From NCBI RefSeq assembly GCF_005889735.1, contig NZ_VCKY01000004.1, forward strand, positions 1 to 64,000: DNA of 64,000 bases, written 5' to 3'. The translations under genes and the position numbers were made by a program. Below are positions 1-10,859 of the stretch, in pieces. Under the pieces are notes generated by a model. That model worked only from the letters and a program-made list of their open reading frames with translations. It was not told the origin of the DNA and ran no database searches. Position 1 is the first letter of the stretch. Every line of letters begins with the position of its first letter. The stretch comes from Nonomuraea turkmeniaca (GTDB lineage: Bacteria; Actinomycetota; Actinomycetes; Streptosporangiales; Streptosporangiaceae).

Positions 1-496
1 CCACCCCGCCCAGCAGCGGCCCGGTGAGCTGGCCCACCCCCGCCAGAGCGGACACCTTGCCCCGCTGGAGGATCGGCACCTGGTCGGGAACGGTGGCGAT
101 GGCGGTGGCCAGCGCGGCGGTGAACGACAGCTGGGCGGCCGCCCAGCCGATGACCAGCCCGGCCAGGGAGTCCTGCAGGGACAGGAAGGCCAGCGACGCG
201 GCGCAGACCAGCGCGCCCCCGATGATCCAGGGCCGCCGCCTGCCCAGCCGGGCACGGGTCCGGTCGGACAGGGCACCGAACAGCGGGTTCGCGATCATCG
301 TGCAGACGGCGCCGACGGCGAACACCACCGCCAGGGACGCCTCCTTGTGCGCCGGATCGAGGCGCGCCACATGGGAGGGCAGCAGGATCTGGTTCCCGAC
401 GGTCATCGCCATGATGACCCCCATCTGGGCCAGCGCCAGCAGGGACATCCAACCGGCGGATACCCGGGTGACGGGCGTGATGCCCACGTCGGTCAT
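1..496 (-). CDS. MFS transporter, N-terminal part (cut by window edge)
   Basis: Only the first ~165 residues are in the window; the gene continues past the left edge. The start ATG (494-496) follows a GGGAGG ribosome site. The translation has hydrophobic segments (around residues 18-40, 52-70, 82-100 and 105-125) and the loop LSDRTRARLGRRRPWI between the second and third helices. That loop is the MFS signature in the form typical of sugar/cation symporter-like permeases (GPH and SLC45-like). It is divergent from the TetR-family gene, and two palindromes fill the gap, so it is probably that regulator's target. The substrate cannot be told from the sequence. Confidence 0.85.
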   Translation of the reverse strand, partial: MTDVGITPVTRVSAGWMSLLALAQMGVIMAMTVGNQILLPSHVARLDPAHKEASLAVVFAVGAVCTMIANPLFGALSDRTRARLGRRRPWIIGGALVCAASLAFLSLQDSLAGLVIGWAAAQLSFTAALATAIATVPDQVPILQRGKVSALAGVGQLTGPLLGGV

Positions 497-520
497 GCGT
501 GTCCCTCCCGAAGGGCCCGA

Positions 521-541
521 AACATGAGAGGGTGCCACGTT
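521..541. promoter_or_regulatory. Upstream copy of tandem TetR-type operator
   Basis: A 21-bp imperfect palindrome with arms AACAT and ACGTT, spaced as in the perfect copy at 544-564. It lies between the divergent MFS transporter and TetR-family genes, centre to centre 23 bp from the second copy (about two helical turns). Confidence 0.6.
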
Positions 542-543
542 AG

Positions 544-564
544 AACATGACAGGGTGTTATGTT
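544..564. promoter_or_regulatory. Perfect 21-bp palindromic operator overlapping the TetR start codon
   Basis: The sequence reads AACAT-N-ACA-N3-TGT-N-ATGTT, which is perfectly symmetrical in its defined positions. It covers the ATG at 560. Inference: this is the binding site of the adjacent TetR-family protein, repressing itself and the divergent MFS transporter. Confidence 0.7.
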
Positions 565-1192
565 AAGGCGCGTGGACAATCCAGGCCTCCGGCGGCGGCC
601 GGTCCAGAAACGCAGCATCGACCGGGTCGAACGCATCCTCGACTCCTGCGCGCAGCTTCTGGACGAAGTGGGCCTCGACGCGCTCACCACGCTCGAGGTG
701 GCCAGGCGCGCCGGCGTGCCCAACAGCACCATCTACCAGTTCTTCGACGGCAAATCCGGCGTCCTGCGCGAGCTGGCGCTGCGTAATCTCGAGCTGCTGC
801 TGGTGCGGCTGCGCCGCAGGATGGCGGAGGAGGACACCCTCACGTGGCCGCGTGCGGTGGAAATCGTGCTGGCGGAGACGGTCGAGATGCGCAGGACCGT
901 CCCCGGCTTCACCGTGGTCGACTTCGCCGACACCCGGCCCGGCGGGGCGTCGTTCCTGCCGCCCGGCGAGGCGAAGGAGGGCGGGGACGTGCTGGCCGAG
1001 CGGCTCTACCACTTCGCGCTGGACGAGGCCGGGCTGCCGCCGTTGCCCGACCCGTACCGCGTCATGCGGCTGGCCATCCAGGCCACGGGGGCGGCACTCC
1101 GGCTCGCCTTCACCGACTGCCGGGAGGGCGACCCCGCCATGATCGAGCAAGGCCGCAGGCTGCTGCGCGCCTACTTCGCCGACCTGGCCTGA
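560..1192 (+). CDS. TetR-family transcriptional regulator
   Basis: A 210-residue protein of normal TetR length. The N-terminal helix-turn-helix covers residues ~20-65, including LTTLEVARRAGVPNSTIYQFF, shown here in two parts: LTTLEVARRAGVP and NSTIYQFFDGKSGVL. The C-terminal ligand domain is not recognisable and gives no inducer. The ATG at 560 lies inside the operator; an in-frame GTG at 572, just after AAGG, is an alternative start that would leave the operator in the leader. It is divergent from the MFS transporter at the left edge, which is the likely target. Confidence 0.88.
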   Translation: MLRRVDNPGLRRRPVQKRSIDRVERILDSCAQLLDEVGLDALTTLEVARRAGVPNSTIYQFFDGKSGVLRELALRNLELLLVRLRRRMAEEDTLTWPRAVEIVLAETVEMRRTVPGFTVVDFADTRPGGASFLPPGEAKEGGDVLAERLYHFALDEAGLPPLPDPYRVMRLAIQATGAALRLAFTDCREGDPAMIEQGRRLLRAYFADLA

Positions 1193-1743
1193 CCCGGCCG
1201 GAGAACGCGTCGCCGTTCACGTGGTCGGGCGTGGCGCCCGGGAAACAGGACGCGCCCCGCTCGACATCGAGCAGTGTGGCCCACGCCGGGTCGGGCGGTC
1301 GGCGAGGCCGTGTGGTGCCCGTGCGCGAGCCCTCGAATACGTGAACATCACCGATGCCGTCCACCGCCCGGCCGCGGGAGCCTCAGGGCGTGAACGAACT
1401 GTCGGAGCGGTCCGAGATCGTGATGTGGGTGCGGCGGGCGGACGGCTCGTGGTCGAGCAGGCCCATTTGGGTGGTGGTGACCGGCGGCGACGCGTACGTA
1501 CGCGCCGCCTTCGGGGCCCGCAGCGCCTGGCACCGGGAGGTACGCGGCGGCGCGCAGGTGGCGGTCCAGGTCGACGGGGCGATCCTCCCCGCCCGCCTGG
1601 AGGCCGTCAGCGACCCCGAGCTGGTCGAGCGGGTCTCCGCGTGTTACCGCGCCAAATATGCCCTGAGCTGGCCCGGCCCCGTGGAGGCGATCGTGATCAG
1701 CGAGATCGCGGCCACGACGATGCGGCTGCGGGTCGAGACCGCG

Positions 1744-4437
<2,694 letters not shown>

Positions 4438-4625
4438 CGCACAAGGCTAGTGGTGTCGTGCCTGGTGGGAGGGGGCGGGCTAGGCATTGCGGCGACTGCC
4501 GCCGTTCGCCGATGCGGCGGCGGAGGGCGGATCGGCGATTTCTACCGACGCGAAGGCTTCGGCGCCGGTGGGAGCGTGGCGGCAGCGGGGAGAACCCGAG
4601 CCCTCTCGCTGAAGGAGCAGTCACC

Positions 4626-5984
4626 GTGGACACGTTGGACACCGCCGCCCCGGCGGGCCGGAGCACGACGAGCTCGCCCGGGCGGGCTCTGGCGGTGCTG
4701 GCCACGGCGCAGTTCCTCGCCGTGCTCACCACGTCGATCGTCAACGTCGCGCTGCCGCAGATCCGCGGCGGGCTCAACCTGTCGGCGACCGGCCTGTCGT
4801 GGGTGGTCAACGCCTACGTGCTCGTCTTCGGCGCCCTGCTGCTGCTCGGAGGCAGGCTGGGAGACGCGTACGGGCTGCGGCGCGTGTTCCTGTCCGGCAC
4901 GGCGTTGTTCGCGGCGGCCACGCTGGTGGCCGGCCTGGCTCCCGGCGCGGCCGTCCTGATCGCCGCCCGCAGCGTGCAGGGCGTCGGTGCGGCGCTGCTC
5001 GCCCCGACGGCCCTCGCGCTGCTGCTCGCCCTGTACCCGGCCGGGCCGGGCCGTGGGCGGGCGCTCGGCGTATGGGGCTCGGTGTCCGGGGCAGGGGGCG
5101 CGGCAGGAGTGCTGCTCGGCGGCCTGCTCAGCGGCGCGTACGGCTGGCGCGCGGTCTTCCTCGTCACCGTCCCCGCCGCCGTCGCCGTCCTGGCGGCCGG
5201 CTGGCTCCTCCTCCCCGCAGACCGGCCACGCGGCGGGCGCCTCGATGTGGCCGGCGCACTGACCTCGGCCGCCGGGCTCATAGCGGTCACCTATTCCCTC
5301 TCGTCCCTGTCCTCCCTGCCGGAAGGGGGCGGCGTGAGCGCCTGGGCGACCCTGGTCGCCGGGGCGGCGATGCTGGCGGTCTTCGCGGCCGTGCAGCGGC
5401 GTGCCGCCGAGCCGCTGGTGCCGCCCCGGTTGCTGCGGGCCGGCCTGGTGCGGGCGGCCAACGTGCTGATGAGCCTGGTGGGCGCGGTCTGGATCGGCCT
5501 GTTCTTCTTCCTGCCGCTCTACCAGCAGCGCGTGCTGGGATACACGCCTCTGGAGGCGGGTCTCACCCAGCTCCCCCTGGCTCTATCGATCATCGTCTCC
5601 TCCTGGGCCGCACCACGTCTGGACCGGCGGCTGCCGGGCCGGGCCGTCCTGGCCGGCGGGCTGGCCGCGCTGACGGCCGGCCTGGCCTGGTTGTCACGCG
5701 CCCCAGCCGACGGCACGTTCCTCGCCGACCTGCTCGGCCCCTCGCTCCTCATCGGAGCGGGCCTCGGCGTGGCCTTCGTCCGGCTCACCGCCCTGTCGTC
5801 GACGGGTGTCGCCCCGGCCGACAGCGGCGTGGCCGGCGGCCTGGTCAACGCCACCCGCCAGATCGGCGGCGCGGTCGGGCTGGCGGTCCTCACCGCCGTG
5901 TCGGGCGGCAGCGCGTACGGCGCCGCCTTCGCCGCCGCCGCGGTGATCGCCGCCCTGACCACATTGCTCTCCCTCGTCCTTTGA
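4626..5984 (+). CDS. MFS transporter, drug-exporter (DHA2/EmrB-like) type
   Basis: A 452-residue membrane protein. The GTG start at 4626 is chosen because GAAGGAG (4611-4617) sits 8 bp upstream, and the protein then begins just before the first helix. Visible MFS motifs are VVNAYVLVFGALLLLGGRLGD with YGLRR (motif A region) and the helix 5 motif GAGGAAGVLLGGLLSG. Overall it resembles EmrB/QacA-type multidrug exporters but is short for a 14-helix member. Only 20 bp separate it from the carotenoid-oxygenase-type gene, so the two are likely co-transcribed, and it may export the substrate or product of that enzyme. Confidence 0.88.
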   Translation: MDTLDTAAPAGRSTTSSPGRALAVLATAQFLAVLTTSIVNVALPQIRGGLNLSATGLSWVVNAYVLVFGALLLLGGRLGDAYGLRRVFLSGTALFAAATLVAGLAPGAAVLIAARSVQGVGAALLAPTALALLLALYPAGPGRGRALGVWGSVSGAGGAAGVLLGGLLSGAYGWRAVFLVTVPAAVAVLAAGWLLLPADRPRGGRLDVAGALTSAAGLIAVTYSLSSLSSLPEGGGVSAWATLVAGAAMLAVFAAVQRRAAEPLVPPRLLRAGLVRAANVLMSLVGAVWIGLFFFLPLYQQRVLGYTPLEAGLTQLPLALSIIVSSWAAPRLDRRLPGRAVLAGGLAALTAGLAWLSRAPADGTFLADLLGPSLLIGAGLGVAFVRLTALSSTGVAPADSGVAGGLVNATRQIGGAVGLAVLTAVSGGSAYGAAFAAAAVIAALTTLLSLVL

Positions 5985-6004
5985 CCACCACAGAAAGGTT
6001 CGCC

Positions 6005-7360
6005 ATGAGTTCCGACAAGATGAGCATCGACTTGGCCAAGCCGTACCTCACAGGCCACTACGAGCCGGTCGCCGACGAGACGACCGCCCGTGAGCTGACC
6101 GTGCACGGCGCGATCCCGCCCGAGCTGGAGGGCCGTTACCTCCGCAACGGCCACAATCCCAAGCCCGGCGTCACCCCGAGCCACTGGTTCAAGGGCACCG
6201 GCATGATCCACGGCGTGCGGCTGAGCGGCGGGCAGGCCGAGTGGTACCGCAACCGGTGGGTACGCACCCCCTACCTGGAAGGTGTCCCGTTCACCGGCAC
6301 GAACCCCGAGGTCAGCGCCGCCGGGACCAACATCATCCACCACGGCGGCCGGTACCTCGCGCTCCAGGAGGCCAACCTTCCGTGGGAGGTCACCGCCGAG
6401 CTGGAGACCGTGGGTCCGTACGACTTCGGCGGCAAGCTCACCACCGCGATGACCGCCCACCCCAAGGAGGACCCGGTCACCGGTGAGCTGTTCTTCTTCG
6501 GCTACAGCCCGTTTCCGCCGTACCTGACCTTCTACGTCGCCTCCCCCGCCGGACAGATCACCCGCGCCGAGGTCATCGACGGGGCCGGGCCGTCGCTGAT
6601 GCACGACTTCGCCATCACCGCCGACCACGTCATCTGGCTGGACCTGCCCGTGGTGTTCGACATGTCCGAGCAGTCCGGCATCCCGTACCGGTGGAGCGAT
6701 GCGTACCAGCCGCGCATCGGCGTGATGCCCCGCTCAGGGCCGGCCCAGGTCACCTGGTTCGAGGTCGAGCCCGGCGCGCTCCTGCACGTCTCCAACGCCT
6801 ACACCGATCAGCACGGCCGCGTCGTCGTCGAGGGCCCCCGGTACGACCGGCCGGCGTGGGAGTCGTCGTGGAAGTGGTGGATCGGCGCACCCGGCCACGG
6901 CGTCACCCCCGAAGCCGGTTCGGTGCACCACCGCTGGATTCTCGACCTGGCCACCGGCCGCGCCTCCGAGGAGCCCCTGGACGGCCTGGTCACCGAGTTC
7001 CCCACCATCAACGAGACCGTGCTGGGGCGGCCCAGCCGCTACAGCTACGCCGTCGCCTTCCCCGGCGCGGGCCTGGATCGTTTCGCCGTCGTCAAGTACG
7101 ACACGTCGACCGGCGAACGCCACCTCCACCCCTTCGCCCCGGACCAGATGCCGGGCGAGGCCGTCTTCGTCCCCGCCGAAGGCGGCACGGCGGAGGACGA
7201 CGGCTATCTGCTCACCATCACCAGCGACCTGCGGGCGAACGCCTCCCAGCTTCTCATCCTCGACGCCTCCGACCTGCGCGGCGGCCCCGTCGCGACGGTC
7301 GAGCTGCCCCGCCGCGTACCGGCGGGCATCCACGGCAACTGGCTCCCCGACAACCACTAA
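6005..7360 (+). CDS. Carotenoid cleavage oxygenase family (RPE65/lignostilbene dioxygenase-like)
   Basis: A 451-residue protein of normal family length. These are non-haem iron enzymes that split conjugated double bonds in carotenoids or stilbenes. The four iron-binding histidines are visible: TAHPKEDP (His152), LMHDFAIT (His200), LLHVSNAY (His261) and GIHGNWLPDNH (His443). An N-terminal ELEGRYLRNGHNP matches the family. The ATG at 6005 follows AGAAAGG. It is flanked by an exporter and an SRPBCC protein in one operon. No carotenoid synthesis genes are nearby, so a stilbene or imported substrate is as likely as a carotenoid. Confidence 0.92.
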   Translation: MSSDKMSIDLAKPYLTGHYEPVADETTARELTVHGAIPPELEGRYLRNGHNPKPGVTPSHWFKGTGMIHGVRLSGGQAEWYRNRWVRTPYLEGVPFTGTNPEVSAAGTNIIHHGGRYLALQEANLPWEVTAELETVGPYDFGGKLTTAMTAHPKEDPVTGELFFFGYSPFPPYLTFYVASPAGQITRAEVIDGAGPSLMHDFAITADHVIWLDLPVVFDMSEQSGIPYRWSDAYQPRIGVMPRSGPAQVTWFEVEPGALLHVSNAYTDQHGRVVVEGPRYDRPAWESSWKWWIGAPGHGVTPEAGSVHHRWILDLATGRASEEPLDGLVTEFPTINETVLGRPSRYSYAVAFPGAGLDRFAVVKYDTSTGERHLHPFAPDQMPGEAVFVPAEGGTAEDDGYLLTITSDLRANASQLLILDASDLRGGPVATVELPRRVPAGIHGNWLPDNH

Positions 7361-7372
7361 GGAGACTTTGAA

Positions 7373-7810
7373 ATGATCACTGGAATCGACACCGAGGCCG
7401 CCGTCGTCGTGCGCGTCGACACCACCGTCGACGCCCCCATCGAACGGGTCTGGAGCCTGCACACCGACGTCACCGCGTGGCCGACCTGGCAGACGGACAT
7501 CACCACCGCCAGCGCCCCCGGCCCCCTCGCCCCCGGCGAGACCTTCCACTGGACGACGTTCGGCCTGGACATCGCCTCCACCGTGCACACCGTCGACGCG
7601 CCCCACCGGATCCTGTGGGGCGGCCCGGCCCACGGCATCACGGGCATCCACCAGTGGACGTTCGAGGAGCGTGACGGCACGACGTACGTACGCACCGAGG
7701 AGTCCTGGGACGGGGACCCGGTCCGCGCCGACGCCGAGAACATGCGCGCCGCCTTGGAGCAGTCGCTCACCACCTGGCTCGCGCTCCTCAAGAAGACCGC
7801 CGAAGCCTGA
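7373..7810 (+). CDS. SRPBCC (START/polyketide-cyclase-like) protein
   Basis: A 145-residue protein with the opening VRVDTTVDAPIERVWSLHTD and WPTWQTDI, typical of SRPBCC proteins (helix-grip fold, hydrophobic ligand pocket), ending in the usual long helix (MRAALEQSLTTWLALLKK). It starts 12 bp after the oxygenase stop, behind AAGGAGA. In this operon it may bind the hydrophobic substrate or product of the oxygenase; that role is inferred from position only. Confidence 0.85.
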   Translation: MITGIDTEAAVVVRVDTTVDAPIERVWSLHTDVTAWPTWQTDITTASAPGPLAPGETFHWTTFGLDIASTVHTVDAPHRILWGGPAHGITGIHQWTFEERDGTTYVRTEESWDGDPVRADAENMRAALEQSLTTWLALLKKTAEA

Positions 7811-7820
7811 TCGCCCACCA

Positions 7821-7847
7821 GGGGCGGCCCGCGAGCCGGGCCGCCCC
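7821..7847 (+). terminator. Strong terminator hairpin
   Basis: An 11-bp perfect stem, GGGGCGGCCCG with CGGGCCGCCCC, with a 5-nt loop, followed by TTT. It lies 10 bp after the SRPBCC stop codon and ends the oxygenase operon. Confidence 0.85.
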
Positions 7848-7850
7848 TTT

Positions 7851-8256
7851 GTCATGCCCAAACCTGGCCAGGCCTGCGCGCGACGGCAGTCGCGCGCAGG
7901 CCTTCCGCCGTACCGACCGCTCGTCCCACGCCGTGGTGTTCCCGGCAGAGCCGTGTGGACGGCCCCCAGCACTCCAGGTAGACGCCATGACGATCCAAGG
8001 CGCACACCCACCGTGGTGAGTGAGGGGCCACACCCGACGATCGTGTTGTTGTGGCGTGGCTTGCGGCGAGGATCGAGACCCACCCGGACTTTCACTGTGC
8101 GCATTTGGCGCGAACCAGTCGTGGCCGGTTGCAGCCCTGAGCCGGACGGAGGACGTCCACTCCGCGCCCAGCAATGCCCGGCGCGACGGTGGCGGCCCTC
8201 GCGGTCTGCCGGCCGCAGGTCGCCGGCCAGGAGGATGCCCGACCCGCCCACGCGAA
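7851..8256. other. Gene-free stretch
   Basis: Between two convergent operons. Apart from the hairpin at 7871-7902 I see no convincing reading frame, promoter or RNA family here; open frames in it have poor codon bias and no homology I recognise. Confidence 0.5.
7871..7902. terminator. Second long hairpin downstream of the oxygenase operon
   Basis: A perfect 14-bp stem, GGCCTGCGCGCGAC with GTCGCGCGCAGGCC, with a GGCA tetraloop. It lies 24 bp after the first hairpin. There is no clear T-run, so it may be a back-up terminator or an RNA 3'-end stabiliser. Confidence 0.55.
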
Positions 8257-8292
8257 AGCGGGCGCGCGCCGGTTCAGTGGCGCGCGCCCGCT
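8257..8292 (-). terminator. Terminator hairpin of the leftward multicopper oxidase operon
   Basis: A perfect 14-bp stem, AGCGGGCGCGCGCC with GGCGCGCGCCCGCT, with an 8-nt loop. Read on the minus strand it follows the stop of the 92-aa membrane protein by about 12 bp and runs into TTTCGCG. Confidence 0.75.
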
Positions 8293-8304
8293 CGGGTGGG
8301 CGTT

Positions 8305-8583
8305 TCAGTGACGGTCGTCGGCGGAGCCTCGGGCACGATTGCGGAGAAGCAGGCTCACCAGCGCGGTGACGACGGATATCAAGGACAGTCTGACGGCCCA
8401 TTCCGCCCACGCTCCCCCACCGACCGGCCCCATGACGCCGAAGAGCCAGGTGCTGATCGGATAGGTGACCAGAGCGACGACAAGGACGACCCAGAACGGC
8501 GGGTCATGCCGGATGCTCAACAGCAACGCGGCGACCCCTGCGGCACTGATCAGTCCCACGATGATCAATGACATTTCCATCAC
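8305..8583 (-). CDS. Small membrane protein, unrecognised
   Basis: About 92 residues with three hydrophobic segments (residues ~4-22, 29-48 and 60-80) and a short basic tail (LLLRNRARGSADDRH). The start may be the second Met (8577). It is the last gene of the group, 25 bp after the multicopper oxidase, and precedes the terminator hairpin. I do not recognise a family. Confidence 0.7.
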   Translation of the reverse strand: MMEMSLIIVGLISAAGVAALLLSIRHDPPFWVVLVVALVTYPISTWLFGVMGPVGGGAWAEWAVRLSLISVVTALVSLLLRNRARGSADDRH

Positions 8584-8608
8584 TCAAGCTCCATTCAGAC
8601 AAGACGCG

Positions 8609-10495
8609 TCACTCGGGGATGCGGTCCTCGGTGTACGGGGTGGTGACGCCCGCGTAGCCGAGGTGCATGACCATGCCCTCCGAGCCGTGCTTGAAGTTGT
8701 GGCAGTGGTCCATCCAGATGCCCGGATTGTCGGCCGTGAAGGCGACCTCGAACACCTCGCCCGGCGCCACGTTCAGCGTGTCGGTCCACCAGGGGCTGCC
8801 GGTGGCCGGCACGCCGTTGCGGGACAGGACGCGTACACGGTGGCCGTGCAGGTGCATCGGGTGGTCGATGAGGCTGCGGTTGGCCATGCGCATCTTGACC
8901 CGGTCTCCCTCGCTCACCATCAACATGGGGACTGCGGGGTAGAGCCGCCCGTTGATCGAGCTGCTGACGTAGTTGAACCGGCCCATGGCAAAGCCGAATC
9001 CGTCGTCCGTCCCGATGTCGAAGGTCCGGTCGTAGCGCCCTTCCCCGGCCGGGGTCGCGGTGCCGTACGTGAGGGGGTCGAACAGCGGACCCGTGCCGAG
9101 TGTGGCGGGCGGGGCGGTGCCGTCGGGGCTGAAGGCCAGTGCGGCGGTGTTGGGGATCTCGTTGACGTCGATGGACAGGGTCACCGAGCCGCCGGGCATG
9201 GTGAAGGCGATGTCGTACCGACCGCCTGCCGCCAGCAGGAGGTCGGTCCCGGCGGTCAGCGGTGTCGCTCCCTGGACCGGGTTGCCGTCGATGGCGGTCA
9301 CGGTGTACGTCGTGCCGCCGACGTGGATGCGATGCGGCTCCTCCGAGCTGTTGATCAGCCTGAGCAGCACCGGCTCGCCCACGGCGACGGCCTCGCGGGC
9401 CGGCCGGTCGGCGGTGCCGAAGGCGGCGATCGGATCCTCCGCGCCGGGCCACAGGTGGGTGAACACCGTCTTGTCCACCCCCGCGTGGGTGTCCTCCACG
9501 ATCAGAGCGCCGAACAACCCACGCTCGACGGTCTCCGCGGCGTCCCGGTGGGTGTGGTACCAGAACGTGCCCGGACGGTCGGGGACGAAGCGGTAGACGT
9601 GCCGGCCGCCCGGCATGACGGCCTCCTGGGTGACGCCGGGCACGCCGTCCTCGGCGTTGGGCACGTCGACGCCGTGCCAGTGCAGCGTCACGCCCTCCTC
9701 GACATCGGTGTTGATCAGGGTCACCTCGACGAGCGACCCCAGCCGTACGCGGAGCTCGGGGCCGGGCGCGTGGCCGTTGAAGGTGAGGGCGTCGATCTGC
9801 CGGCCAGAGCCGAGCAGGACCTTGCCCCGCGCCGCGGTGAGTGTGAAGCGCGCGTCAGGCGCTTTGTCGCGCGGGCCGGTGAGCTGGTCGACGGTACGGG
9901 CCTGGGGAGGGTGGTGTGGCATGGCGCCGGTCCCCCAGTCCATCGTCCCGCCGTGGTGACCGGCGTGCGCCGCGGCGACATTGGACTGGTACGCCATGCC
10001 CAAGACCACGGCAGGCGAGAGCACGAACACCACGGCCGCCCAAGGCAGGCGCGCCAGCCGCGCACCACCGGTGCGCCACCTTCCCACGAGGGCGGCCAGC
10101 CCGACCGCCGGCATCGAGACGATCAGCTGGATGACCGGGTCGAAGGGGATGAACAACCACACGGCCGACAGCAGGACGCCGCCCGCGGCGGCGTGGGCGG
10201 CCACAACGGGGGTGTGACGGCGAAGCATGATCAGGGCCCAGGCGACCGGCAGCACCGCCAGCGGAACCTGCACGATCAGCCGGGACCCGGCGAGGGGCAG
10301 GCCACCGGTGAGGACGAGGCCGGCCACCGCCAGGCGCAGGACGACCAGGGCAGCGGTGCAGTACAACGCGAAGCGCAGGGGCCGCGCGGCGGCGGGACGC
10401 CGTGCCAGGCGTCCCGCCAGCCCTCCGGTGGCCGCTGCCGCGACGATCGCGGCGATGGCCAACAACATGTCGATGAGGAAGAGGGGCTCGAACAT
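8609..10495 (-). CDS. Multicopper oxidase with N-terminal membrane domain
   Basis: 628 residues from ATG 10495, chosen because it is 5 bp from the stop of the preceding gene and just before the first helix. Residues 1-170 form five or six membrane segments. A His-rich stretch (HAGHHGG) then leads into a cupredoxin oxidase with all copper motifs: LHWHGVDV, FWYHTHRD, HPMHLHG and the HCHNFKHGSEGM block with a Met axial ligand for type 1 copper. It should oxidise phenols or metals outside the membrane. A fused integral membrane domain is less common than a plain signal peptide. It is probably co-expressed with both small membrane proteins. Confidence 0.92.
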   Translation of the reverse strand: MFEPLFLIDMLLAIAAIVAAAATGGLAGRLARRPAAARPLRFALYCTAALVVLRLAVAGLVLTGGLPLAGSRLIVQVPLAVLPVAWALIMLRRHTPVVAAHAAAGGVLLSAVWLFIPFDPVIQLIVSMPAVGLAALVGRWRTGGARLARLPWAAVVFVLSPAVVLGMAYQSNVAAAHAGHHGGTMDWGTGAMPHHPPQARTVDQLTGPRDKAPDARFTLTAARGKVLLGSGRQIDALTFNGHAPGPELRVRLGSLVEVTLINTDVEEGVTLHWHGVDVPNAEDGVPGVTQEAVMPGGRHVYRFVPDRPGTFWYHTHRDAAETVERGLFGALIVEDTHAGVDKTVFTHLWPGAEDPIAAFGTADRPAREAVAVGEPVLLRLINSSEEPHRIHVGGTTYTVTAIDGNPVQGATPLTAGTDLLLAAGGRYDIAFTMPGGSVTLSIDVNEIPNTAALAFSPDGTAPPATLGTGPLFDPLTYGTATPAGEGRYDRTFDIGTDDGFGFAMGRFNYVSSSINGRLYPAVPMLMVSEGDRVKMRMANRSLIDHPMHLHGHRVRVLSRNGVPATGSPWWTDTLNVAPGEVFEVAFTADNPGIWMDHCHNFKHGSEGMVMHLGYAGVTTPYTEDRIPE

Positions 10496-10500
10496 CGGCG

Positions 10501-10746
10501 TCAGTCCCACAGCGCCAGTGCGAGCACGAGCGCCGCCATCGGCAGCAGCAACCACGGCTCGGCCAGCACCAGCAGTGCGGTGACGATCAGGGCGAACCAG
10601 GCCAGGCCCTTGGCCGCCAGCCGCTTGGCCTTACGCTTCCCGCGCTTCTCCTTCGCCTGCTCTCCGGTCACGTTCTCTGCGGTCATGGACTCGTCAGCCG
10701 GAGCGTCCTGAGGGACTTCGGCGAGGATCTCCTGCGGAGTGGACAT
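10501..10746 (-). CDS. Small single-pass membrane protein, unrecognised
   Basis: 81 residues: an acidic N-terminus (~1-30), a basic patch EKRGKRKAKRLAAKG (~33-47) and a hydrophobic C-terminus (48-80) ending LALALWD. The start ATG 10746 follows GGGAGG at good spacing. The stop lies 5 bp before the oxidase start, so translation is probably coupled. It contains no Cys, so it is not a lanthipeptide precursor despite the neighbouring LanC-like gene. A role as a membrane partner of the oxidase is only a guess. Confidence 0.75.
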   Translation of the reverse strand: MSTPQEILAEVPQDAPADESMTAENVTGEQAKEKRGKRKAKRLAAKGLAWFALIVTALLVLAEPWLLLPMAALVLALALWD

Positions 10747-10859
10747 CGTTTCCTCCCAAGCTCGTTTCGTGCCACCACAGTGGCGAAGGAGCGGGAGGAC
10801 TCGCGTCGGCGACAATCGCCTACTCTCCGCGTATCGGCAGGCTCGGTGGCCTGCCGGCG

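Noticed and set aside
10501..10746. 81-aa gene next to the LanC-like gene considered as a lanthipeptide precursor
   Set aside because: It has no Cys and a hydrophobic transmembrane C-terminus, and no dehydratase gene is near.
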